From positions 1 to 52,965 of the forward strand of contig JBMOLK010000231.1 in assembly GCA_049325575.1 (NCBI GenBank): a stretch of DNA of 52,965 nucleotides, given 5' to 3'. This DNA is from JBMOLK01 sp049325575 (lineage in GTDB: Bacteria > Bacillota > Clostridia > Acetivibrionales > Acetivibrionaceae). Position numbers and translations under genes: made by a program. Below the pieces are notes generated by a model. The model worked only from the letters and a program-made list of their open reading frames with translations. It did not search any database and was not told the origin of the DNA. Of this stretch, positions 16,225 to 24,462 are shown piece after piece (position 1 is the stretch's first letter; each line of letters begins with the position of its first letter).

Positions 16225-16677
16225 TTAGTCCCTGCTGCCATCCCCGGTACAATCCTGACAATAGCCATAAAACTTAACCCTATGATCTATTACCTTAAAT
16301 TTGTTCTCCTTTAGAATCTGCTCTTCCAGATTATCCAAAAGGTCCTCCTGTACTTCCAAAACCTTGCCGCATTTCATACATATAAGATGATGATGGCGAT
16401 GATCTTCATTATTGTTGTTAAGCTCATACCTGCTTAAGCCGTCATCAAAGTCAAGTTTGTAAACCAGCTTCATGCTGTCCAAAAGAATCAGTGTTCTATA
16501 TACGGTAGCAAGCCCAATATCAGGATATTTCTTCTTTACCAGCTCATATATCTCCTCAGTACTAAGGTGTTCATTATTGTGCTCTATTATTATATCCAAT
16601 ACTGCCTGCCTTTGGGGAGTAAGTTTATACCCCTTCTCCCGAAGCCGTTCTTTAAAATTGATGATGTCATTCGCCAA
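16225..16677 (-). CDS. Fur-family metal-responsive repressor
   Basis: Winged-helix regulator of the Fur/PerR/Zur family. The N-terminal DNA-binding domain has LTPQRQAVLDII and the recognition region GLATVYRTLILL. The dimerisation domain carries the His-rich metal site (EDHRHHHLICMKCGK) and a structural zinc pair, CMKC plus a C-terminal CQDC. The motifs look most like Fur proper, but iron, peroxide or zinc sensing cannot be told apart here. The start is taken as TTG at 16677 because AGGGGTGA ends 5 bases before it; an in-frame GTG at 16686 overlaps that site. It is divergent from apgM. Confidence 0.92.
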   Translation of the reverse strand: MANDIINFKERLREKGYKLTPQRQAVLDIIIEHNNEHLSTEEIYELVKKKYPDIGLATVYRTLILLDSMKLVYKLDFDDGLSRYELNNNNEDHRHHHLICMKCGKVLEVQEDLLDNLEEQILKENKFKVIDHRVKFYGYCQDCTGDGSRD

Positions 16678-16816
16678 CCATATCACCCCTATAAAGCAAA
16701 TCGTATTATACGACTATTATAAATTAATATTCCACCATATGCAATTTTTTAAAATAATTATAAATAAAAAGTTATCCCAAGTTGGAATGGACACTTAAAA
16801 ACGATTTTTTTAAAAC

Positions 16817-16848
16817 ATGTATGCATACATTTTAAAGTTTGCTATAAT
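16817..16848 (+). promoter_or_regulatory. apgM promoter with 14-bp palindromic operator candidate
   Basis: TATAAT (16843-16848) has no good -35; instead the perfect palindrome ATGTATGCATACAT (16817-16830) covers the -35 position. This looks like an operator or activator site. The divergent Fur-family gene starts 140 bp away. Confidence 0.5.
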
Positions 16849-16886
16849 AAGATGGTTAAAATAATCATTAAAAGGAACTGATATAT

Positions 16887-18098
16887 ATGAAATACGTATT
16901 AATTCTCGGCGACGGTATGGCAGACTATCCACTGTCCCAACTGGATGATAAGACTCCGCTCCAGTATGCAAAAAAACCTAATATTGATTTTCTTGCACAA
17001 AATGCTGAAGTAGGTATGGTAAAGACAGTACCCGATGGTATTCCCCCCGGGAGCGATGCTGCCAATCTTTCTGTTATGGGGTATGACACAAAGCTTTATT
17101 ATACCGGGCGTTCACCCTTGGAAGCTGTAAGCATGGGGATAAGTCTCTCTGATACTGATGTAGCCTTAAGGTGTAATCTGGTAACTCTTTCGGAAGATGA
17201 AAAATATGAAGATAAAACCATGATTGATTACAGCTCTGATGAAATAAGTTCTGAAGAAGCCAGAGAGCTTATACAGGAAATCAATAATCATTTTAAAAAC
17301 CATATATTCTGTTTTTATCCCGGCATCAGCTACCGCCATTGCGTGGTATGGGATAAAGGCCAGGTTGGTCTTAGCCTGACACCACCTCATGATATACTTG
17401 AGAAAAAAATAACTTCATACCTTCCTAAGGGGGATAATAATAAAATCTTACTGGACATGATGGTTAGAAGTTATGATATCTTAAAGGACCATCCTGTAAA
17501 CAAAGCAAGAATTGCAAGAGGACTTAGACCTGCAAATTCCATATGGCTTTGGGGTGAAGGTAAGAGACCAAGTATACCGAAATTCTATGACAAGTATAAG
17601 ATTACCGGGTCTGTTATATCTGCCGTTGACCTTATAAAAGGAATAGGAATCCTGGCAGGTCTTAAAAACGTTGAAGTGGAAGGTGCAACCGGCAATATAC
17701 ATACCAATTTTATTGGTAAAGCTTTGGCCGCACTGGAAGAACTTAAATCCGGCAAAGATTTTGTATACCTTCATATAGAAGCACCGGATGAATGTGGACA
17801 CAGATATGAAATTGAAAATAAGGTTAAATCTATCGAGATAATAGATGAACAAGTGGTAGGAACTATTCTAAAAGGTCTTGAAGAATATGATGACTACAGG
17901 ATACTCATTCTCCCCGATCATCCTACACCTTTGGCCCTTAGGACTCACACATCAGACCCTGTTCCCTTTTTGATTTATCAGAAGTCAAATCATAAAAAAT
18001 CAGGTGTAAAGGGATATGATGAGTTTCAGGCAGCCGATACAAACATTTATTTTAATGAAGGCCACAGGCTTATGGATCACTTTATAAACGGAAAATAA
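16887..18098 (+). CDS. apgM: 2,3-bisphosphoglycerate-independent phosphoglycerate mutase, archaeal type
   Basis: Interconverts 3- and 2-phosphoglycerate in glycolysis. The 403 residues belong to the alkaline-phosphatase-like ApgM group, not to the ~510-residue GpmI: the start YVLILGDGMADYPL carries the metal aspartate, PGSDAANLSVMGYD the catalytic serine, HIEAPDECGHRYE and LPDHPTP later metal ligands. Full length for the group. The ATG at 16887 follows AAAAGGAACTG. It is monocistronic, between a palindromic promoter region and a very long perfect inverted repeat. Confidence 0.95.
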   Translation: MKYVLILGDGMADYPLSQLDDKTPLQYAKKPNIDFLAQNAEVGMVKTVPDGIPPGSDAANLSVMGYDTKLYYTGRSPLEAVSMGISLSDTDVALRCNLVTLSEDEKYEDKTMIDYSSDEISSEEARELIQEINNHFKNHIFCFYPGISYRHCVVWDKGQVGLSLTPPHDILEKKITSYLPKGDNNKILLDMMVRSYDILKDHPVNKARIARGLRPANSIWLWGEGKRPSIPKFYDKYKITGSVISAVDLIKGIGILAGLKNVEVEGATGNIHTNFIGKALAALEELKSGKDFVYLHIEAPDECGHRYEIENKVKSIEIIDEQVVGTILKGLEEYDDYRILILPDHPTPLALRTHTSDPVPFLIYQKSNHKKSGVKGYDEFQAADTNIYFNEGHRLMDHFINGK

Positions 18099-18104
18099 AA
18101 ACCA

Positions 18105-18155
18105 AAGGAGCTGCTATAGAACTAACAGGGCAAGTTAGTTCTATAGCAGCTCCTT
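18105..18155. terminator. 22-bp perfect inverted repeat between convergent genes
   Basis: Arms 18105-18126 and 18134-18155 are fully complementary around a 7-base loop (AGGGCAA). It lies just past the apgM stop and before the HD-domain gene stop. There is only a short T-rich tail (TTCCTT), so it may block both transcripts by stem strength alone. Confidence 0.7.
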
Positions 18156-18179
18156 CCTTATAAGCAAGGCTCTAATACT

Positions 18180-19187
18180 TTAAACTACTACAACATCCTG
18201 AATAAAAAGCGTGAGACTTTTTAACAAATCGATATCTCCAATAACCCCGTTTTCGTTATATGTCCTGACTACAGGTCTTTGGGGGCTTCCGAGATTTTGT
18301 CTAATGACAACACCATGAAGGCCATTACTTAAAAGAACTGTACAGCCATCAGGATAAAAGACTATGGTATCTCTGAACAACTGCACAATATCAGGGTCAA
18401 GTATCTGGCCTGCTACTGCCAGTATATTTTCAAAGGCTTGATGTGGCATTATGGGAATGCCGTTATTATCATGCCCGTGAAGTGTATTATCATAATAGTC
18501 TGCAGCTCTTATTATCCTTGAGTACTCGGATATGGCAGTTCCTTTCAGTTTTCTTGGATATCCTGACCCATCAAAGTTTTCATGGTGCTCAAAGCATACT
18601 ATGGAAGAATGAAGGCTAAGACCTCTTAACTTTCGCATAACTTCAAAGCCCACCTGTACATGGTCCGGCTTTTCCTCCATGCAGTTTTGTCTACCAAGAT
18701 CATGTATCAAGGCACCTGCAACAAGGTCACATAACTGTGTTAAGTTGTATGACATCTTATTTCCCAAAAAGGCTGTAATTATAGCTACATTTACGCTGTG
18801 CTCCAATACATATTCGTCCATAGCTTCTGTTGAAAGCATGCTTAATCCCTTATCCCTGAACTCCCTGGTATATTCAACGATTTTTTTAGCTGCATCCTTG
18901 ATGGGATACTCGTCAATGCCCTTGGAACTATGGATTTTATCATATGTTTCTTTTAGAGTTTTTGTTACATTATTTCTTGTAGTAATATCCAGAGGGTGGG
19001 TTATTTCTACATCCTCGAACCTGCTGTCTACAATATATACTTTATGTATGCCTATTTGCTTAAACTTATTTATAAAAGTTTCTGTAAGAACAACACCGGA
19101 ATTTAGTATGACTTTTCCGCTAGAAGTATATACAGGCCTTGCCAATTCATCTCCCGGCTTTAATGATTTAATACCGACGAGCCTCAT
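18180..19187 (-). CDS. HD-GYP-like phosphohydrolase domain protein
   Basis: Soluble relative of cyclic-di-GMP phosphodiesterases. The N-terminal 115 residues form a domain often found before HD-GYP modules (MRLVGIKSLKPGDELARPVY...). The HD domain follows (about 120-300) with IHDLGR at 161-166 and HHENFDGSGYP at 201-211. The usual lysine of HDIGK is arginine here, which may alter phosphate binding; the metal His/Asp are kept. 335 residues. The ATG at 19187 follows GGAGG. Third c-di-GMP-type protein in 16 kb. Activity on c-di-GMP is likely but not certain. Confidence 0.88.
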   Translation of the reverse strand: MRLVGIKSLKPGDELARPVYTSSGKVILNSGVVLTETFINKFKQIGIHKVYIVDSRFEDVEITHPLDITTRNNVTKTLKETYDKIHSSKGIDEYPIKDAAKKIVEYTREFRDKGLSMLSTEAMDEYVLEHSVNVAIITAFLGNKMSYNLTQLCDLVAGALIHDLGRQNCMEEKPDHVQVGFEVMRKLRGLSLHSSIVCFEHHENFDGSGYPRKLKGTAISEYSRIIRAADYYDNTLHGHDNNGIPIMPHQAFENILAVAGQILDPDIVQLFRDTIVFYPDGCTVLLSNGLHGVVIRQNLGSPQRPVVRTYNENGVIGDIDLLKSLTLFIQDVVVV

Positions 19188-19302
19188 TGATTTACCTCCA
19201 ATTAGAAATGACGTGTATATACTATATTCGACATGAATTTATTTTTTCCTCTTTATTTTCATCAATATTATATAAAATCACTTGCATGTAGAAGCTGTGA
19301 TA

Positions 19303-20856
19303 CTAGAAGTTATATTCAACTATCACTGCCCCATACTTTCTTATGCTTTCTTCCTCCCCCCCTGTTAAATCCAATCCCCATAACGTATCCTTGTAATAAT
19401 CACCTTTATCAAATACTATTATTCTACTTACAAATATTTTAATAATTTCATTGGAAAGGCCGTTTATATTAAGCTTGTTTTTTACATGAGGTATTATTTC
19501 TGTTGTATTATACGACTCCAACCTCCTTCTTTCTACATTTTCAATTTCTTTCTTTATAGATGAAATCTTATTTTCCAGCTGCAGGTTCATTCTAATAAAT
19601 AAACTTTCAGAAATCTTATCATCCAATCTATCCTCATAGAGTACCTCCTGCTGCTTTTGTTTTAGCTCCAGCTGCCTGTTAAGGTTTCTAAGCAAAAGGT
19701 CCCAATCTTCCTTGTAAACACTGATTCTAATTTTGGGCAAAATTTTATCTATCACATTTTGATCATTAAAGAATCTGTCAAGGTCACCCTGTATAATATC
19801 ATTTAGAACTCCTTCCCTTATATGGTGGCTTGTACATGATGATTTACCAAATTTACCGTAATTACTGCATATATATCCCATTGGCCGGCCCTGGCGTTTT
19901 CTTGCAAACATCAAGCTCCCGCAATTACCGCAGAATAACGCCCCCCTGAATATATGGATTACACCCTTGTGGGGACCTTCCTTTTCAATCTTCTTCTCTC
20001 TGATTCTTTGTACTTCTAAAAACTCTTCCCTGTCTACTATTCCCTCATGGGTACCTTCTGTTATTACCCAACGGCTTTCAGGAAGCCGTCGTGTCTTTTT
20101 ACTTTTAAAGCTTATCTTCTCACTTACCCCCTGAACAGTATCTCCTGCATAAACCCTGCTGCAAAGAATCCGCCTTACCGCTGCCGGATTCCACAGTCCT
20201 TTGGAAGGAGATTCATACCTTTTTGCGTTGAGATATTTGGCTATAAAGCTGTACCCGTACCCTTCCCTATAAAGGCTGTATATTTTTCTCACTACCTGGG
20301 CCTCTTCTTTATTAATTACCAGCTTGTTTTTCTCCAGCTGTGATTTCTCATAACCAAAGGGTGCGTGACCTATATACTCCCCCTTTTCTATTTTAAACCT
20401 TAGATTGGCTCTGATTTTTCTTGAGATATCTTTTATATACCTTTCGTTATACCATGTATCAATACCTACTGTATCGTTGTCTTTAAGGCTGTCATATCTT
20501 CCGTCAAAGGTTATAACCCTTACCCCATGCTCTTCTAAAAAGTCCAGAAATAAAAGCGTTTTAGCATTATTCCTTCCAAGCCGGGATAAATCCTTAATAA
20601 TCAGTAGGTTTATTCTGTTGTTAAATACATCCTGCTTCAGTTCTTCGATCCCCTTACGCTCAAATCCGGAGCCTGACACATTATCGTCAATATATATTTT
20701 TACTATTTCTCCCATCTTATTGTTTTTTATATACTCTATCAGCAGGTCTCTTTGTGTTTCGATTGTTTCAAAATTCTCTTCATTGTCATCCCTGCTCTCT
20801 CTAACATAAATACCTATTTTATAAGAAACGGAATTATCGTTAAACTTGATAGACAT
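19303..20856 (-). CDS. Large serine recombinase
   Basis: Site-specific recombinase that uses a serine nucleophile. The resolvase domain (about 12-155) has the catalytic region IGIYVRESRDD with S21 and the arginine-bearing KDLSRLGRN motif. A recombinase domain (about 175-275), a zinc ribbon (CGNCGSLMF then CSNYGKFGKSSC, about 305-345) and a coiled coil (about 380-440) follow, the order found in phage integrases and element excisionases. 517 residues, apparently intact. The ATG at 20856 follows AAAGGAGGGG closely. No phage, conjugation or cargo genes surround it, so it is an orphan or the remnant of an element. The 115 bp to the next gene show no repeat I can assign as an attachment site. Confidence 0.93.
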   Translation of the reverse strand: MSIKFNDNSVSYKIGIYVRESRDDNEENFETIETQRDLLIEYIKNNKMGEIVKIYIDDNVSGSGFERKGIEELKQDVFNNRINLLIIKDLSRLGRNNAKTLLFLDFLEEHGVRVITFDGRYDSLKDNDTVGIDTWYNERYIKDISRKIRANLRFKIEKGEYIGHAPFGYEKSQLEKNKLVINKEEAQVVRKIYSLYREGYGYSFIAKYLNAKRYESPSKGLWNPAAVRRILCSRVYAGDTVQGVSEKISFKSKKTRRLPESRWVITEGTHEGIVDREEFLEVQRIREKKIEKEGPHKGVIHIFRGALFCGNCGSLMFARKRQGRPMGYICSNYGKFGKSSCTSHHIREGVLNDIIQGDLDRFFNDQNVIDKILPKIRISVYKEDWDLLLRNLNRQLELKQKQQEVLYEDRLDDKISESLFIRMNLQLENKISSIKKEIENVERRRLESYNTTEIIPHVKNKLNINGLSNEIIKIFVSRIIVFDKGDYYKDTLWGLDLTGGEEESIRKYGAVIVEYNF

Positions 20857-20885
20857 CCCCTCCTTTAAATTGGTATTGGTATACT

Positions 20886-20996
20886 TTAATCCAAAAACAA
20901 TTTAACTATTTTTATTAGAACTTCTTCAAGCGACATCTTCTTTTTATATCTTTTTATAATCAACCTGTCATTTGACTTTGAATTTTTGTTTTCCAT
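20886..20996 (-). CDS. 36-residue basic ORF upstream of the recombinase
   Basis: The frame opens with ATG at 20996, preceded by AGGG at 7 bases, and ends 29 bp before the recombinase ATG. The product is lysine-rich (MENKNSKSNDRLIIKRYKKK, then MSLEEVLIKIVKLFLD), basic first and amphipathic last. No family recognised. Position and binding site suggest a leader gene translated with the recombinase, for example a small directionality or regulatory protein; that role is inference. Confidence 0.5.
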   Translation of the reverse strand: MENKNSKSNDRLIIKRYKKKMSLEEVLIKIVKLFLD

Positions 20997-21157
20997 AATT
21001 AGTCCCTAAACACCCAAAATTTACCTTAGTCCTGCAGTTTTCTCTATTTAATATATATGCATAAATATAGTGTGATAAAAATTGTCCAATACATATTTTG
21101 TTTTCCTCCTAAATGTGTATAATAAGTATAGATTCTATTGACGGAAGGTGATAAGAA

Positions 21158-21463
21158 ATGGCACGTGAAATCCCCCAAAAACTTGTTAGCTTTCTTAAAA
21201 ACGCAGTAAAAGATGTTGATGACGGGTATGAATATGCATCCGAACTAAACAGAATTATAAATTCCGACGAATGTCAGGCAGCTCTTACCAGTAAGGAGAT
21301 TGAAGCCATAAGAGAGTTTGCGGACAAGGTTAAAAAAATTGGTGAAATAAATCATTATTCCGAAGAAAAGATTAAGGATATTGAGAGAGAAATATTCGGT
21401 TCCCAGGGCATTATGGGGTATCTGGGTGTAACAACACAGTCAAAACCCCAATGGCCGTTTTAG
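21158..21463 (+). CDS. Conserved-looking small soluble protein, function unknown
   Basis: 101 residues, mainly charged helices (REIPQKLVSFLKNAVKDVDD..., EIEAIREFADKVKKIGEI), ending in a Gly/Pro-rich tail (GYLGVTTQSKPQWPF). No signal, membrane segment or known motif. The ATG at 21158 follows GGAAGGTG, and a TATAAT box lies at 21118-21123 without a good -35. Its stop is only five bases from the rpoN stop on the other strand, so both transcripts must overlap unless termination is inside the coding ends. Not recognised. Confidence 0.75.
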   Translation: MAREIPQKLVSFLKNAVKDVDDGYEYASELNRIINSDECQAALTSKEIEAIREFADKVKKIGEINHYSEEKIKDIEREIFGSQGIMGYLGVTTQSKPQWPF

Positions 21464-21468
21464 TCATT

Positions 21469-22845
21469 TTAATACTTTTTTCTCTTTGCTGATGGCAAAA
21501 TACCCATTTCTGTCCGATACTTTGCAACTGTGCGTCGGGATATTTCTATGTCTTCTTTTCTAAGAATTTCCACAATATCACTGTCACTTAAAGGTGATTT
21601 CTTGTCTTCGGAGCTTATTATGCCTTTAATTTTCATTTTAATGCTGTCACCGGTTGTTTCAACTCCTGAAACCGATGAAACCTTTAGCGGAAAGAAATAC
21701 TTCATATCAAAGATACCCCAGGAGCACTGCATATACTTACCACTTACAGTTCTGCTGACTGTAGACTCGTGTACATTAATTTCTCTTGCCAGCTCCTTCA
21801 TTGTTAGAGGCTTAATATTGTTTTTACCCTTTATAAAAAAGTCAGCCTGGTTTTTGACTATACATTCAGACACCTTTATAAGTGTGCTCTTACGATGCTC
21901 AATACACTTCATAAGCCAATGAACGCTATCTATTTTAGATTGGATAAACTTCTTTGCTTCAATGTTTAAATCCTCAGTCAAAACATTCTTATAGTAGCTG
22001 CTTACATTTACAACCGGAATGGAATCTTCATTTATGATCACTTCGAATCTATCATTTATGCTCTTGACAATTACATCCGGAACAATGTATTTTACATCTT
22101 CGCAGCAGTAAAACTCCCTACCGGGTCTGGGTTCCAGGGTTTTTATAAGCTCAAAAACTTCAACCACCCGTCCGATGCTAAGACCGGTTTCCTTTGCAAT
22201 TAGCGATATCCTGTTATCCGCCAGCTCATCAAGATAATTTTCAACAATATCAAATACCTCTTTATCCGTAATGTCCATCTGCCTTAGCTGTATCATCAAA
22301 CATTCTTTCAGATCTCTGGCACAAATTCCCGGCGGGTCAAAGGTCTGTAAAAGCTTTAAAGTCTTTTCCACTTTTTTAAGCGGCATATTAAAGTAGGCTG
22401 CAACTTCAGAAAGATTTATAGGAAGGTATCCGTTTTCATCAATATTATCAATTATATATTCTCCCATTTCCACTTCCTTTTGACCAATATTTAAAATATG
22501 GAGTTGAAGCAGCAAATGCTCTTTTAATGAAATCCTAACTGTTGAATTATCTAGAGTAATATTATTAAAGTTATCGGAAGATTCATCACTCTTTCCCGAA
22601 TACCCGCTTCTGCTGTTAAAATAGCTATCGTTTAGCGTATCCTCAATTAAAAGAGGCAAAACCTCCTCCTGGGGCTCTGAATACCCAGGACTTATCTCCA
22701 AAGCAGGATTTGTCTCCATTTCATTTTGAATATACTCCGATAACTCCTGTGAATTCATTTTAAGTATCTCAAGAGCCTGCCTTAACTGTGGAGTAAGAAT
22801 TATTTTCTGTGATTGAACAAGGCTTAAATCAAAATAGAAATCCAA
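21469..22845 (-). CDS. rpoN: RNA polymerase sigma-54 factor
   Basis: Directs RNA polymerase to -24/-12 promoters that need an AAA+ enhancer-binding activator. Region I has the Gln/Leu-rich start (LVQSQKIILTPQLRQALEIL), the core-binding region follows, and the C-terminal RpoN box reads RRTVAKYR (S instead of A before it), ending at the extreme C-terminus. 458 residues is full length. The start is taken as TTG at 22845 (LDFYFDLSL) because GAGGAG ends 7 bases before it; an upstream in-frame ATG at 22956 would run through the end of the CPBP gene and a repeat fragment. No activator gene is present in the window. Confidence 0.95.
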   Translation of the reverse strand: MDFYFDLSLVQSQKIILTPQLRQALEILKMNSQELSEYIQNEMETNPALEISPGYSEPQEEVLPLLIEDTLNDSYFNSRSGYSGKSDESSDNFNNITLDNSTVRISLKEHLLLQLHILNIGQKEVEMGEYIIDNIDENGYLPINLSEVAAYFNMPLKKVEKTLKLLQTFDPPGICARDLKECLMIQLRQMDITDKEVFDIVENYLDELADNRISLIAKETGLSIGRVVEVFELIKTLEPRPGREFYCCEDVKYIVPDVIVKSINDRFEVIINEDSIPVVNVSSYYKNVLTEDLNIEAKKFIQSKIDSVHWLMKCIEHRKSTLIKVSECIVKNQADFFIKGKNNIKPLTMKELAREINVHESTVSRTVSGKYMQCSWGIFDMKYFFPLKVSSVSGVETTGDSIKMKIKGIISSEDKKSPLSDSDIVEILRKEDIEISRRTVAKYRTEMGILPSAKRKKY

Positions 22846-22866
22846 AGCTCTTCTCCTCGCTTTAAC

Positions 22867-22893
22867 TTTATCTGCTTTTACAGTTCTATCTCT
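22867..22893. repeat. Solo terminus of the 99-bp MITE-like element
   Basis: 27 bp matching the right terminal inverted repeat (core CTTTTACAGTTC.ATCTCT) with about three changes. It sits exactly between the CPBP stop codon and the rpoN ribosome binding site, with no second terminus. Confidence 0.65.
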
Positions 22894-23819
22894 TAACCTG
22901 ACAAGATGATAAGAGTAAATAAAATATATAGTAATAAAGCAATTGCTACAGGCCAATGTGTGACTATTGAAACAACATCATTTAAAAGGGTTGTTCCAGA
23001 TGGTCTTAGTGTGTACTTACCCTTTGTACCAAAATGAAAACAAATAACAAGAAAGAACACTGCTGCCATACAAACAATACCGAATATTATCATTGCCACC
23101 AACTGCTCTTCAGTAACCCTTGCACTCTCCGATACACTGTCACTCTTGCTCATAAAGTATTGGAACAATACTGAAATAAAGTTATTCAAAAAATGTGCCA
23201 GCATACCGGCAAATATTGAATTGGTTCTAACAACATAGTATCCTATCAATAATCCGAGAAAAACCGGGGCTGCCAGATTAGTAATATCATAGTGAAAAAT
23301 ACCGAACAATATTGATGAGATAACAACAGCTTTTACAGAGCCCCTTCTTTCATAAGCCTTTAACAGCACACCCCTGTGTAATATCTCTTCACATATGGCC
23401 GGTGAAACAGCAACAACCAAAACAACAACAAGCAGCTCTCCCAGGTTCTCGGGAGTCGGCATTGACGAATCCGGAGTATACCCTGTAAATTGTATGACAT
23501 ACAGGGCTATTACATTCAAGGATAGTGCCCCTAGATACGCCGGTAAGGAAATCAATATAATCAAAAATGCCGGCAATAAATCCAGTTTGTTAAATCTTAG
23601 TACCTCTTTAATATCTATCTTATTTTTAATCAAATAAAATAATACTGGGAAAAGAATAAAATAAAACTGGTTAATTATTAACATTAAATAGGTATTGTTG
23701 TCTATAAGGCCGCTAAAAAAAACATCTACAATTCCAATAACAATGGAAAATATAAAGCATAAAACTGTTACAACCAAAAATACCTTATTTGCCCCTGTTA
23801 CAGTTATTCTGTTATTCAC
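22893..23819 (-). CDS. CPBP-family intramembrane metalloprotease (Abi-like)
   Basis: Polytopic membrane protein with about eight helices and the CPBP/Rce1 motifs in order: CEEILHRG (EE at 144-145), FGIFHYD (H near 176) and AHFLNN (H209). These form the glutamate/histidine site of a membrane protease. Substrate unknown; relatives act in bacteriocin immunity or peptide processing. 308 residues. The start is GTG at 23819 after AAAGGG. It lies between the cyclo-ligase and rpoN on the same strand; rpoN begins 47 bp past its stop. Confidence 0.88.
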   Translation of the reverse strand: MNNRITVTGANKVFLVVTVLCFIFSIVIGIVDVFFSGLIDNNTYLMLIINQFYFILFPVLFYLIKNKIDIKEVLRFNKLDLLPAFLIILISLPAYLGALSLNVIALYVIQFTGYTPDSSMPTPENLGELLVVVLVVAVSPAICEEILHRGVLLKAYERRGSVKAVVISSILFGIFHYDITNLAAPVFLGLLIGYYVVRTNSIFAGMLAHFLNNFISVLFQYFMSKSDSVSESARVTEEQLVAMIIFGIVCMAAVFFLVICFHFGTKGKYTLRPSGTTLLNDVVSIVTHWPVAIALLLYILFTLIILSG

Positions 23820-23874
23820 TGTCTTTACCCTTTCAAATAAAAATAAGCAATTCTTATAAGTCTTTAAGGATATC

Positions 23875-24444
23875 TTATATAGTTCTCTTTTCCGTAATTA
23901 TAATATCCAATGGTATGTCATGTTCTTCCTTTGGAATATGAGGATAAATTTGAAAATCAAAGGCAATACCTGCTTTACAGCATCCCGGCTTAAGATCCTT
24001 CAAAAAATAATCATAATAACCTGCACCATAACCTATTCTATTTCTATGGTTATCAAAAACTAGCCCTGGAACTATTACAAAATCAAATTCTTCGGGGGCT
24101 ATCCTTCTGCAAGCTTCCCTATCAGGCTCAAGAATCCCATAGGTGCCAGGCTTTACATCATTTCTCACGTCTTTAACTTCCATAGGTATCAGCTTTCTTA
24201 TTTTACTGTCAGTATCTACCAAAGGTAAAGCAACCCTTTTACCGACATTAAAACAGTGATCTATCAAGAACCCTGTCATAACCTCGTTTTTAAAATCCAT
24301 ATATGCCATGACTATGCTGCTTCGTGCAAATATATCCAGGCTTATAAGCTTTTTGGTTATAATTATGCTGTTTCTGGTAACTTCATCCTCTGTAAGTTCT
24401 TTCCTTAAATCCAGAATCTCTTTTCTGATTTCTTTTTTATTCAA
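23875..24444 (-). CDS. 5-formyltetrahydrofolate cyclo-ligase
   Basis: Converts 5-formyl-THF to 5,10-methenyl-THF with ATP, returning the storage folate to C1 metabolism. The C-terminal signature RIGYGAGYYDYFL and the basic N-terminus NKKEIRKEILDLRKEL are typical; length of about 190 residues is normal. The start is taken as TTG at 24444 because AGGTGA ends 5 bases before it; GTG at 24453 is the alternative and would overlap that site. It follows the DUF2085 gene by 18 bp and precedes the CPBP gene, so probably one transcript. Confidence 0.93.
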   Translation of the reverse strand: MNKKEIRKEILDLRKELTEDEVTRNSIIITKKLISLDIFARSSIVMAYMDFKNEVMTGFLIDHCFNVGKRVALPLVDTDSKIRKLIPMEVKDVRNDVKPGTYGILEPDREACRRIAPEEFDFVIVPGLVFDNHRNRIGYGAGYYDYFLKDLKPGCCKAGIAFDFQIYPHIPKEEHDIPLDIIITEKRTI

Positions 24445-24462
24445 AGTTATCACCTGAAAAAT

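Noticed and set aside
19188..21157. Prophage or integrative element around the serine recombinase
   Set aside because: No structural, replication or conjugation genes and no flanking repeats were found; only the recombinase and a micro-ORF remain.
22846..22956. Longer N-terminus for sigma-54 from ATG 22956
   Set aside because: It would translate the repeat end and overlap the CPBP gene, and GAGGAG before TTG 22845 gives the usual region I start.
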